NCBI GenBank assembly: GCA_003222195.1 | Contig: QHVB01000024.1 | Coordinates: forward strand, 1 to 64,000 | Origin: Gemmatimonadota bacterium | GTDB lineage: Bacteria; Gemmatimonadota; Gemmatimonadetes; Gemmatimonadales; GWC2-71-9 | Reading direction: 5' to 3' | DNA length: 64,000 nt | Shown: one piece after another, positions 46,327 through 54,424 of the stretch | Layout: each line of letters starts with the position of its first letter | Position numbering within the stretch: position 1 is the first letter of the stretch | The notes under the pieces: model-generated | Told to the model about the DNA's origin: nothing | Seen by the model: the letters and a program-made list of their open reading frames with translations, nothing else | The model's database searches: none | Position numbers and translations under genes: made by a program

Positions 46327-47544
46327 TTACCGCGTCAGGGCAACAATGCGATCGAAGCTGGCCGGTACCGCGGCAGGGAGTGCGAGTGTGAGACCGGCCT
46401 CGGTCTGTGCGACCGCCACCACCGGACCATTCGGCCACATGCGCGCACGCCAGCGGCCAGGCAGCGGCGGCAGCGCGAGCGCGCGGTCACTCCAGTCGAG
46501 CACGTGCACGAACACCGTGTCGCCGCGCTGAGTCGTCACACCCCAACTGCGCGGCGCGATCGGACCCGCGCGCGTACCGTAGATCGACCCGCCAGAGGTC
46601 GTCATCCAGTCTCCGATGGCGTGCAGCCGCTCTTCGGCTTCCGGCGGAATGGTGCCATCGGGGCGCGGGCCGATATTGAGCAGGAGATTCGCGCCCTGCC
46701 CCGCCGCTTTCACCAGATAGTGGATCAGGTCGCGCACCGATTTGTAGTTGTGATCGGTCAGGTTGAAACCCCACGAATCGTTCATCGTGAGCGAGGTCTC
46801 GAGCGGCAGTCCGCCGATCGTCTTGGTGTTGAACCCGGCGGTGTTGGCACCGGGGAGATCCTGCTCGAACGTCTGTACATCCTCGCTCGGCAGCGGCGCC
46901 TGGTGGTGATTCGGCACGATCAGTGCAGCGGGTTGCAGCCGGTGAATCAGCGCGTACGTCTGGGGCAAGCGCCAGTCCGCGTCCGGTTTGTCCCACATGC
47001 CGTCGAACCAGATGCCGCCCACCGGCCCATAGTTCGTGAGCAGCTCGGTGAGCTGCGCATCGAGAAAATCGAGGTAGCGGTTCCAATCCCCGCTCTCGGG
47101 ACGTCCCGTTTTGCGACCGGTCGAGCCGCGCGGCCAATAGTCGGGGTGATGCCAATCCAGCTGGGAGTAATAGAAGAAGAGCTTGATCCCCTGACGGTGG
47201 CATTCGTCGGCCAGCTCTCTTAACGGATCGCGTTGCCACGGCGTCCAATCCATGACGTTGTAGCGCGTCGCGCGGGTCGCGAACATCGCGAAGCCGTCGT
47301 GGTGGCGCGAGGTGATCGTGATGTACTTCATGCCGGTACGCTTTGCGAGCGTGACCCACGCGCGGGCGTCGAACTTCACGGGGTTGAAGGTGGAGGCGAG
47401 CCACTCGTAGTCGGGGACCGCGATCGGGCGATTCTGCATGACCCACTCGCCCTGGCCGAGGAGGCTGTAGACGCCCCAGTGGATGAACATTCCGAAACGT
47501 GCGTCGCGAAACCATTCGCGTGACGCGAGGCGCTCGGCGGGCAC
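46327..47544 (-). CDS. GH29 alpha-L-fucosidase (first copy)
   Basis: At least 405 residues of a GH29 retaining alpha-L-fucosidase. Core signatures are REWFRDARFGMFIHWGVYSL, MKYITITSRHHDGFAMFA, IKLFFYYSQLDWHHPDYW and the nucleophile region VGGIWFDGMWDKP. The C-terminus ends in beta strands (VFVHVLDWSDRALALPPLPG). The coded start at GTG 47544 lies inside the likely mature protein. The frame remains open upstream with a signal-like stretch (LTTLVVVLTLAQGGDSVP), but I find no ATG, GTG or TTG there, so the true start is uncertain. It is divergent from the DUF4384 gene. Confidence 0.88.
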   Translation of the reverse strand: MPAERLASREWFRDARFGMFIHWGVYSLLGQGEWVMQNRPIAVPDYEWLASTFNPVKFDARAWVTLAKRTGMKYITITSRHHDGFAMFATRATRYNVMDWTPWQRDPLRELADECHRQGIKLFFYYSQLDWHHPDYWPRGSTGRKTGRPESGDWNRYLDFLDAQLTELLTNYGPVGGIWFDGMWDKPDADWRLPQTYALIHRLQPAALIVPNHHQAPLPSEDVQTFEQDLPGANTAGFNTKTIGGLPLETSLTMNDSWGFNLTDHNYKSVRDLIHYLVKAAGQGANLLLNIGPRPDGTIPPEAEERLHAIGDWMTTSGGSIYGTRAGPIAPRSWGVTTQRGDTVFVHVLDWSDRALALPPLPGRWRARMWPNGPVVAVAQTEAGLTLALPAAVPASFDRIVALTR

Positions 47545-47623
47545 GGAGTCCCCGCCCTGCGCGAGCGTGAGGACGACGACGAGGGTTGTGAGAATAGGCT
47601 CAAACTGAGGTATATTGCAGAAG

Positions 47624-48535
47624 ATGCTAGCCCTACTGGTGGTACTCGCTCAGTCTCCCGTAACCGTGCAGCTCAATCACGATCAGTTCACGAGTGGCGA
47701 TCATGCGCGTGTGTATGTGCAGAGCGCGCAAGATGGTCATCTCGTCGTGCTCCATGCGGATCCGGACGGGCGCATTCGCGTGCTTTTCCCGATCGATCCG
47801 CGGGACGACGATTTCATCAGGGGCGGCAAACGGTTCGAGGTGCGGGGCCGGGCCGATCGCGAAGCGTTCCAGGTCGAGGGCGATGAAGGGTCGGGCACGG
47901 TGGTCGCCGCGGTATCGCCCGACCCGCTCAGCTACGATGCATTCGTTCACAACGACCACTGGGATTTCCGCGCCCTCGGCGGCCCATCATCGACAGTGCG
48001 AGACGATCCGCTCGCGAAGCTGCTCGACATCGTGCAACGCATGTCCGGCGATTCGAGCGGACGCTTCAACTACGACGCGACGACGTACGTCGTGCGGGCC
48101 AATCGGCTCGCGTCGGCCTACGGCTACGGCTCCGGATGGGATTATCCCTATCACTTCGGTGTCGGATTCTACAATCCGTTCTGTGCCGATCCCTTCTGGG
48201 GTTGGGCGAACTGCTTTGGGTACGGGTTCGGGTACCCCTTCGGGTTTGGCTATCGGATCTCGATCGGCTACCGGTTTGGCTGGGGCTTCCCGTACACCCG
48301 CTATCGGCGTTACCCACCGCTGGTGTTCAGCAGGCCGCAGCCGCGCGTGCGCTACGAGCCGGTGCCGGTTCGCCCCCGCGTCGGGTTGAGCCCGTCTCCG
48401 ATTCGCACTCGTGACTTTGCGCCGCGGATCTTCTCTCGACCACTGCCGCGCGCATCAGGTGGCGGCTGGAGCAGACCGGCGATGCCGCGGGGTGGTTCTT
48501 CGGGACGGTCTTTCGGGGGCGGCAGGCGTCACTAG
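47624..48535 (+). CDS. DUF4384-domain secreted protein with aromatic/Gly-rich C-terminal region
   Basis: 303 residues from ATG 47624 (signal MLALLVVLAQSPVTV); a TTG start 9 nt earlier is also possible. The N-terminal 130 residues match DUF4384 (FTSGDHARVYVQSAQDGHLV, then VLFPIDPRDDDFIRGGKRFE). The rest is low complexity: many Gly/Tyr/Phe/Trp (GYGFGYPFGFGYRISIGYRF) and Arg/Pro-rich segments, ending GGGRRH. It may be a surface protein with an extended or phase-separating tail. Its 3' end overlaps the convergent fucosidase by 4 nt. Confidence 0.75.
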   Translation: MLALLVVLAQSPVTVQLNHDQFTSGDHARVYVQSAQDGHLVVLHADPDGRIRVLFPIDPRDDDFIRGGKRFEVRGRADREAFQVEGDEGSGTVVAAVSPDPLSYDAFVHNDHWDFRALGGPSSTVRDDPLAKLLDIVQRMSGDSSGRFNYDATTYVVRANRLASAYGYGSGWDYPYHFGVGFYNPFCADPFWGWANCFGYGFGYPFGFGYRISIGYRFGWGFPYTRYRRYPPLVFSRPQPRVRYEPVPVRPRVGLSPSPIRTRDFAPRIFSRPLPRASGGGWSRPAMPRGGSSGRSFGGGRRH

Positions 48536-49986
48536 CCGGGTTCCACAAACAAGCCAACTTCCGAAATCGCTGGGCATACCGGCGCCTGTGTAACACGCAG
48601 GCGCACGCGCGCTGTCGTAATTCGCGGGCCGCGGATCAACCGGCAGTTACCGATGCTGGTCGCGCCGGCGACCTCGCTCCAGCATCCATCCTTCCACGCA
48701 TCAACGCCTACTGCCTCGACGCGTTGGCCGAGGGGCAGGTATTCCTGGATGCGCACGACGTTGAAGGTTGTCGGCTGACCAAAATCGAGCACGAGGCTCG
48801 GCGTCTTCACCTCGTCGTCCGTTGCCCAATACGTGATCCGGCTGCCATCGAGCACATTCCCGGCGACGAATCGCCGGTCGCGCCCATTCCCGCGCGAGTT
48901 GCTCGCGGTGACGCGCGCGCCCGCCGCGAGGTTGGTGGCGAATGTCGCGTCGATGATGCGGCGGAACTCGCGCAGCGACCGGGCGTCGTTCTCGTGAATC
49001 CGCCCGCGCCGATCGGGCGGCAGGTTGAGCAGGAACGATGCACCCCGCCCGACTGACGAGTAATAGAGATCGACCAGCTGCTGCGCTGTCTTCACCTGGT
49101 CGTCTTCATGCTGGTGATAGAACCAGCCCGGCCGGATCGACACATCGCACTCGGCGGGCACCCAGTGCGTCCCAGGCCGGTCGCCGCGATTCAAGCGCTG
49201 GACGTCGGCGCGACCCGGCGCGAAGTCCGCGCTGTTCTGCGTCGCCCAGCACGTCTCCCCTGCGATGCCACGTTCGTTGCCGACCCAGCGGATGTCGGGA
49301 CCCGCGTCGCTGAACAGCACCGTGTTCGGCTGGAGCTCGCGCACGAGCTGCCAGGTGTTGGGCCACTCGTAGTAGCTGCGATTGTCGATCTCGCGCCGCT
49401 CGTACGCGCCGCCGTAGTAGCCGTCGCCGCCGTTCGCGCCGTCGAAGAAGATCTCGAACACCGGCCCGTATTCGGTGAGCAGCTCACGCAACTGATTGCG
49501 ATAGTACACGAGATACTCAGGCGTGCCGTAGTCCTTGTGATTTCGGTCCCACGGCGAGAGATAGACGCCAAATCGCAGCCCCTGACGGCCGCACGCCTCC
49601 GAGATCTCCTTCACCGCGTCGCGACGGAAGGGACTGTGCTTGACCGAATGCTCCGTGTATCGCGACGGCCACAGGCAGAAGCCGTCATGGTGCTTGCAGG
49701 TGAGGATCAGCCCTTTCATCCCGCCCTCTTTCGCCGCGCCCACGATCTGGTCGGCATCGAAGTCCGTTGGATTGAACACCGTGGGCGACTCGTCGCCGTC
49801 CCCCCACTCGCGGTTCGTGAATGTGTTCACCGTGAAGTGGACAAAGCCGTAGAACTCGAGGTCGTGCCAGGCTAACTGCCGGGGAGCGGGGAGCGGGGGA
49901 AAGGGAGCGGGAGCATCGACCAAACCTGTTACCGCGATGCCGGCGGCGCCGAGCGTGGTGGTGATGAACTCGCGTCGATCGATCAC
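48532..49986 (-). CDS. GH29 alpha-L-fucosidase with C-terminal discoidin-like domain (second copy)
   Basis: 484 residues from GTG 49986, which starts a Tat signal (VIDRREFITTTLGAAGIAV). The catalytic domain has WHDLEFYGFVHFTVNTFTNR, MKGLILTCKHHDGFCLWPSR, LRFGVYLSPWDRNHKDYG and the nucleophile region EIFFDGANGGDGY. After about residue 350 a F5/8 type C (discoidin)-like carbohydrate-binding domain follows (VLDGSRITYWATDDEVKTPS; TFNVVRIQEYL). An in-frame extension upstream of GTG has no signal. It faces the divergent DMT transporter gene. Confidence 0.87.
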   Translation of the reverse strand: MIDRREFITTTLGAAGIAVTGLVDAPAPFPPLPAPRQLAWHDLEFYGFVHFTVNTFTNREWGDGDESPTVFNPTDFDADQIVGAAKEGGMKGLILTCKHHDGFCLWPSRYTEHSVKHSPFRRDAVKEISEACGRQGLRFGVYLSPWDRNHKDYGTPEYLVYYRNQLRELLTEYGPVFEIFFDGANGGDGYYGGAYERREIDNRSYYEWPNTWQLVRELQPNTVLFSDAGPDIRWVGNERGIAGETCWATQNSADFAPGRADVQRLNRGDRPGTHWVPAECDVSIRPGWFYHQHEDDQVKTAQQLVDLYYSSVGRGASFLLNLPPDRRGRIHENDARSLREFRRIIDATFATNLAAGARVTASNSRGNGRDRRFVAGNVLDGSRITYWATDDEVKTPSLVLDFGQPTTFNVVRIQEYLPLGQRVEAVGVDAWKDGCWSEVAGATSIGNCRLIRGPRITTARVRLRVTQAPVCPAISEVGLFVEPG

Positions 49987-50039
49987 CCGTTCAATGTACC
50001 GCTCCTCGCACGACCCGCGGTGGCGTGGTAGGATCCGGC

Positions 50040-50891
50040 GTGCCATATCTGCTCGCGGTTCTTTCCGCCGTCTTCTATGGCGCGGCCGATTTCACCGGCG
50101 GAGTTGTGACGCGGCGTGTCGCCGCCATTCCGGTGGTCCTGCTGTCGCAGGCGAGTGGGTTGGTGTTGGTCGCGTTGGTCCTGCCGCTGCTTCCCGCGGC
50201 AGCGCCGCAGGCGGCAGATCTGTGGTGGGGCGGCGCCGCGGGCCTTGCCGGCGGCGTCGGTGTCGCGCTGCTCTACCACGCCCTCGCGATCGGTACGATG
50301 TCGGTCGTCGCCCCGACTACGGCGGTGGCGGCTGTCGCCATTCCCGTCATCTCCTCGATCGCGCTGGGCGAGCGACCTGGTTGGCTCGCCGTGGTCGGGA
50401 TCCTGCTGGGCATCGCGTCCATCGCCCTGGTGAGCCGCCAGACGAGAGTGCCCACGGAACAAGGTCAGCAGTCTGGCCTCGGCGCAGCGCTCGCCTCCGG
50501 TGTCGCGATTGGATTGTTCTTGCTCGCCCTCGCGCAGACGCGCGCGACGAGCGGCCTGTGGCCGCTGTTCATGGAGCGCGCCGCGTCCGTGACCTTGTTT
50601 GCCGTAGTAGCCATAGTGGGACGCCGCTCGCTGCGGATGCCGGCGCGGCTCGCGGCGCTCACCGTTGGCGGCGGCACGCTCGACATGCTGGCCAACACCC
50701 TGTACTTGCTGGCGGCGCAGGTCGGTCCGCTCAGCCCGGTGGTGACGCTATCCTCTTTGTATCCCGCGAGCACGGTGCTGCTCGCCCGCATCCTTCTGGG
50801 CGAGCGGCTCAGCGCATGGCAGACCGCCGGTGTCGCCAGCGCGCTCGTCGCGGTGGTTCTGATCGTGCGCGGCGCCAGTCATGTTCCATGA
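50040..50891 (+). CDS. EamA/DMT family transporter
   Basis: 283 residues from GTG 50040 (AGGA six nt upstream; a GTG at 50025 is in frame). Ten hydrophobic helices form two EamA repeats: LLAVLSAVFYGAADFTGGVV ... VAAIPVVLLSQASGLVLVAL, and AALASGVAIGLFLLALAQ ... PASTVLLARILLGERLSAWQ. GVASALVAVVLIVRG ends the second repeat. It likely exports an amino acid or metabolite, with no substrate evidence. Confidence 0.85.
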   Translation: MPYLLAVLSAVFYGAADFTGGVVTRRVAAIPVVLLSQASGLVLVALVLPLLPAAAPQAADLWWGGAAGLAGGVGVALLYHALAIGTMSVVAPTTAVAAVAIPVISSIALGERPGWLAVVGILLGIASIALVSRQTRVPTEQGQQSGLGAALASGVAIGLFLLALAQTRATSGLWPLFMERAASVTLFAVVAIVGRRSLRMPARLAALTVGGGTLDMLANTLYLLAAQVGPLSPVVTLSSLYPASTVLLARILLGERLSAWQTAGVASALVAVVLIVRGASHVP

Positions 50892-50928
50892 TCGAGACTA
50901 AGGAGCCCAGCTCAGTGCGAAGGTGAGT

Positions 50929-51441
50929 TCAGCGCGCGACCTTCGCGACCGTGTCCCACGTCCGCGTCGTGACATCCTTCCCAAACGTCTTGTCGATGAG
51001 CGTCATGAACACCGGCCCCTTCGGATTCGGCAGATAGGCGCTGAAGATTTCGCCGTCTTTCAGCGCGAGGATCCGCGCACCGTCCAGCTCGACGGGCAGC
51101 TTGATCTTCGCTGTGGGCCGCCCACGCAGGAATGTCACGATGCGCTTCGCCTTGGGACTGACGTTGAATGGCTTGTAGGGATCCGTCGCCAGAACCTTCC
51201 GCAATTGCTCGATCGAGCGCACGATCGTCATGAACGCCTTGCCGAGCCGGTCCTGCATCGCGGCCTCGGCTTTCTGTTGCAGCAACTGTTCCGAGCTGCT
51301 ACGGGCGTCGAACACCACGTTGCCGCTCCCGAGGACCGTCTTCACGTCCGTGAATCCCGCCGCCTCGAACGCCGCCTTCAACGCGGGCATCTTGCAGTTG
51401 GTCGGCATGACGCCCCGGAGGAACGCCGCATAGCGTGGCAC
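50929..51441 (-). CDS. DUF1697 family protein
   Basis: A 170-residue protein matching DUF1697. The start MPRYAAFLRGVMPTNCKMPA is typical of the family, followed by LKAAFEAAGFTDVKTVLGSG NVVF, an ALEDRL-like helix and the C-terminal GPVFMTLIDKTFGKDVTTRT. Function is unknown. It converges with the DMT gene (37-nt gap) and is divergent from the YCII genes. Confidence 0.88.
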   Translation of the reverse strand: MPRYAAFLRGVMPTNCKMPALKAAFEAAGFTDVKTVLGSGNVVFDARSSSEQLLQQKAEAAMQDRLGKAFMTIVRSIEQLRKVLATDPYKPFNVSPKAKRIVTFLRGRPTAKIKLPVELDGARILALKDGEIFSAYLPNPKGPVFMTLIDKTFGKDVTTRTWDTVAKVAR

Positions 51442-51529
51442 CCCTGAAAGTTAGCGTCTTGTCGAAATCGGCGAACCTCGAACGACTAACGGGTGAAGCG
51501 GTCATATTTCAGAATCTGCGGAGGATGCA

Positions 51530-51874
51530 ATGAAATACTTGTGCCTGGTTTACCAGGAAGAAAAGCAGGAGGTGAATGTGCCTCCCGCGCAAATCGAGCA
51601 GGCCAAGCGGGACTATTGGGCCTTCACGGAAGACATCAAGAAGAGCGGCCATTACATCGGGAGTAATGGCCTGAAGCACACCGACGCCGCCACCACCGTC
51701 AGGGTTCGTAACGGCAAGGTGTCGACGACTGATGGGCCGTTCGCCGAGACCAAGGAGCAGCTCGGCGGCTACTTCCTCATCGAGGCCAAGGATTTGAACG
51801 ACGCCCTCCAGGTGGCGGCGCGCATTCCTTCAGCCAAGTGGGGATCGGTCGAAGTCCGCCCCATCTGGGGATAA
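51530..51874 (+). CDS. YCII/DGPF-domain protein (first copy)
   Basis: A 114-residue protein with the DGPF signature STTDGPFAETKEQLGGYFLI and start MKYLCLVYQEEKQEVNVPPA. These ferredoxin-fold proteins often accompany ECF sigma factors of the type encoded downstream. ATG 51530 follows GGAGGATGCA. Its product may modulate or sense with the sigma factor. A second YCII gene follows after 23 nt. Confidence 0.9.
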   Translation: MKYLCLVYQEEKQEVNVPPAQIEQAKRDYWAFTEDIKKSGHYIGSNGLKHTDAATTVRVRNGKVSTTDGPFAETKEQLGGYFLIEAKDLNDALQVAARIPSAKWGSVEVRPIWG

Positions 51875-51897
51875 CTATCACCGCTGTGGAGGAAGCC

Positions 51898-52254
51898 ATG
51901 AGATACCTGTGCTTGATCTACGAAGACGAAAAATGGTGGGACAAGGCGACCCAAACCGACATGCAAAAGGGCATGGCCGAGTACAACGCGTTCACCGAGA
52001 GCATCAAGAAGAACGGCAACTACGTGGGCGGGGAGGCGCTGCAGCCCACGAAGACCGCGAAGTCCGTACGAGTCCGCAACGGCAAGATTTCGACGACGGA
52101 CGGCCCGTACGTCGAGACGAAAGAGCAGCTCGGCGGCTACTATCTCATCAAGGCGAAGGACCTGAACGACGCCGTGCAAGTGGCGTCGCGGATCCCGGGC
52201 GCGAAGAACGGCACCATCGAGGTCCGTCCGATCATGGAGTTCGACCAGCCGTAG
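51898..52254 (+). CDS. YCII/DGPF-domain protein (second copy)
   Basis: 118 residues from ATG 51898, chosen over an upstream in-frame start because it aligns with the first copy and follows GGAGGAAGCC. The sequence MRYLCLIYEDEKWWDKATQT parallels the first copy, and the signature is STTDGPYVETKEQLGGYYLI (DGPF changed to DGPY). The two copies look like a tandem duplication. Its stop at 52252-52254 abuts the sigma factor reading frame. Confidence 0.88.
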   Translation: MRYLCLIYEDEKWWDKATQTDMQKGMAEYNAFTESIKKNGNYVGGEALQPTKTAKSVRVRNGKISTTDGPYVETKEQLGGYYLIKAKDLNDAVQVASRIPGAKNGTIEVRPIMEFDQP

Positions 52255-53429
52255 ACACGATCGAGTCGATCTACCGCGCCGAATCCCGCCGCGTTCTCGC
52301 CACCCTGATCCGTCTCCTCGGCGACTTCGATCTCGCCGAGGAGGCGCTCCAGGACGCGTTCGCGGCGGCGGTGGAGCGCTGGCCCCAAGAAGGTGTGCCG
52401 GCCAGTCCGCGGTCGTGGCTGATTTCGACAGGACGGTTCCGGGCGATCGACCGGCTGCGCAAGCGTCGCCGCGAAATCCCCGGAGAGCACGACATGGCGG
52501 AGGAGACTCCCGACATAGAGAACTACGACGTCGTGGATGACCGGCTGCGTCTCATCTTCACCTGCTGTCACCCCGCGTTGAATCCCGACGCACAAGTCGC
52601 CATGACGCTGCGCGAAATCTGCGGGCTCACCACCGAGCAAGTCGCGGCGGCGTTCCTCACTACCGCGCCGACGCTGGCGCAGCGGATCGTCCGCGCCAAG
52701 ACCAAGATTCGCGACGCCCGGATTCCCTACGAGGTGCCCGAGCGCGCCGACCTCCCCGAGCGGCTCGCCAGCGTCCTGCACGTCGTCTACCTGGTCTTCA
52801 ATCAGGGCTACTTCACCCGTGCCGATCTCGCGACCGAGGCGATCCGCCTGGGGCGGCTGCTCGTAGACCTGCTGCCCGAGTCGGAGGCACTCGGATTGCT
52901 CGCTCTGATGCTGCTGCACGACGCGCGACGCGCCACCCGCACGACCGCCGCGGGCGTCCTGATTCCGCTCGAAGAGCAGGACCGCTCGCGGTGGAACAGG
53001 GCGCAGATAGAGGAAGGGGCGGCGCTGGTGCGACGTGCGTTCGAAACGCGCCGCGCGGGTCCGTACGCCCTCCAAGCCGCCATCGCGGCGGTGCACGCCG
53101 AAGCCCCGTCCTCCGCCGCGACCGACTGGAGCGAGATCGTGGGACTGTACGACGTGCTGTTGAGAATGGAGCCGTCGCCCGTGATCGAGCTCAACCGCGC
53201 GGCCGCAGTCGCCATGCGCGATGGCCCGGAGCACGGTCTCACCCTGATCGACGCGATTCTCGCCCGCGGCGAGCTGCAGGAATATCACCTCGCGCACGCC
53301 GCGCGCGCGGATCTGTTCCGGCGACTTGGCCGTAAGAGCGAGGCCGCCGCGGCCTACAACCGGGCGCTGGCATTGGCGGTTGAAGAGCCGGAGCGACACC
53401 TGCTCGAGCGAAGACTGAAAGAGTTGTGA
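52251..53429 (+). CDS. ECF-like RNA polymerase sigma factor (YCII-associated, DUF6596-containing type)
   Basis: About 390 residues. Region 2 is IESIYRAESRRVLATLIRLL with LAEEALQDAFAAAVERWP, and region 4 is GLTTEQVAAAFLTTAPTLAQ followed by RIVRAKTKIRDARIPY. A long C-terminal extension (LPESEALGLLALMLLHDARR; LIDAILARGELQEYHLAHAA) is typical of this group. The start is uncertain: the frame shows GTA at 52251 where a start is expected, and no ATG, GTG or TTG lies between the YCII gene and region 2. The longer open frame back to 51909 is a shadow of the YCII gene. Confidence 0.82.
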   Translation, partial: VDTIESIYRAESRRVLATLIRLLGDFDLAEEALQDAFAAAVERWPQEGVPASPRSWLISTGRFRAIDRLRKRRREIPGEHDMAEETPDIENYDVVDDRLRLIFTCCHPALNPDAQVAMTLREICGLTTEQVAAAFLTTAPTLAQRIVRAKTKIRDARIPYEVPERADLPERLASVLHVVYLVFNQGYFTRADLATEAIRLGRLLVDLLPESEALGLLALMLLHDARRATRTTAAGVLIPLEEQDRSRWNRAQIEEGAALVRRAFETRRAGPYALQAAIAAVHAEAPSSAATDWSEIVGLYDVLLRMEPSPVIELNRAAAVAMRDGPEHGLTLIDAILARGELQEYHLAHAARADLFRRLGRKSEAAAAYNRALALAVEEPERHLLERRLKEL

Positions 53430-53434
53430 GCTGC

Positions 53435-54424
53435 CTAGTCCTCGGGATACCAGTTCTTGTCCCACGCATGCGGCTTGAGTTTCGCCAGCATGGCGGGCGG
53501 CAGCGACCCCTTGGTTGAGGCCAACGTGTTCTGGCGCACGTGCGCCGGGCGGCGCATCCCCGGGATCACCGTCGAAACCTCGGGCGCCGAGAGACAGAAG
53601 CGCAGCGCCAGCTCGGGCAGCGTTTCGACCTGGTCACCGAGCACGGTTGCCAGCGCTTTCACGCGCCGCTCGGCCTCCGCCTTGCGATCGCCCGCAAAGT
53701 ACCCCGCGCGCCAATCACCGGCAGGGAACACCGTGTCAGCCTTGATCTGGCCGGTCAGCGCGCCCTCGTCGAACGGCACGCGCACGATGATGCCGAGCGG
53801 CTTTTGTTTGGCAAGCGCGAACAAGGCCTTCTCGGGAGACCGGTCGTAGATGTTGTAGATCACCTGAGCCGTTTCGAAGATCGGATCGGTGAGCACGCGC
53901 AGCGCCGTTTCGGGCGCGTGGTCGTTGATCGAGATCCCCCAGTGCAGGACTTTCCCTTCTTCTTTCAGACGCACGATCTGCCCGTAGGCCGCTTGCCAGT
54001 CGGGATCGGAGAGCCAGGCGTCGTTCCAGACGTGCAACTGCTGCACGTGCAGTGCTTCCATGCGGAGATTCTTGAGCGATTGCTCGGTACACGAGACGAT
54101 GTACTTCGCGGGAAAAACATCGCTGAGTTTGTAGCTGGCTTTGCCGGGCCACTGCCGATTCTTGGGCGGGATCTTCGTCGCCACGATCGCCTTGCCGGCG
54201 CGGATCTCGTGCTTCAGCTCTTCACCGATCAGGCGCTCGCTGTGGCCGTTGCCGTACGCCAGCGCCGTGTCGAAGAAGGTGATACCCTGTTCGATCGCCT
54301 CGCGCACCGCTTTGCGGCCTTCGCTTTCGTCCACGCCGCGCCACATCTCGCCGCCGAGTCCCCAGCCGCCGAAGCCAATCTCGCTGACGCGGTAGCCAGT
54401 ACCGCCGAGTGGTCGAGTCTTCAT
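53435..54424 (-). CDS. aldo/keto reductase
   Basis: A 329-residue (alpha/beta)8 NAD(P)H oxidoreductase. Catalytic elements: FFDTALAYGNGHSERLIGEE (Asp and Tyr), IVATKIPPKN (Lys) and VQQLHVWND (His). The C-terminal RFCLSAPEVSTVIPGMRRPA segment fits the nucleotide-binding part. It overlaps the BNR protein gene upstream by 4 nt (ATGA) and so is the last gene of the beta-galactosidase operon. A sugar or sugar-lactone substrate is plausible from context but not shown. Confidence 0.9.
   Translation of the reverse strand: MKTRPLGGTGYRVSEIGFGGWGLGGEMWRGVDESEGRKAVREAIEQGITFFDTALAYGNGHSERLIGEELKHEIRAGKAIVATKIPPKNRQWPGKASYKLSDVFPAKYIVSCTEQSLKNLRMEALHVQQLHVWNDAWLSDPDWQAAYGQIVRLKEEGKVLHWGISINDHAPETALRVLTDPIFETAQVIYNIYDRSPEKALFALAKQKPLGIIVRVPFDEGALTGQIKADTVFPAGDWRAGYFAGDRKAEAERRVKALATVLGDQVETLPELALRFCLSAPEVSTVIPGMRRPAHVRQNTLASTKGSLPPAMLAKLKPHAWDKNWYPED

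Noticed and set aside
51909-52250. Long N-terminal extension of the sigma factor
   Set aside because: It runs through the YCII gene in another frame. The extension has no sigma-factor character, and homologues start near IESIYRAESRR.
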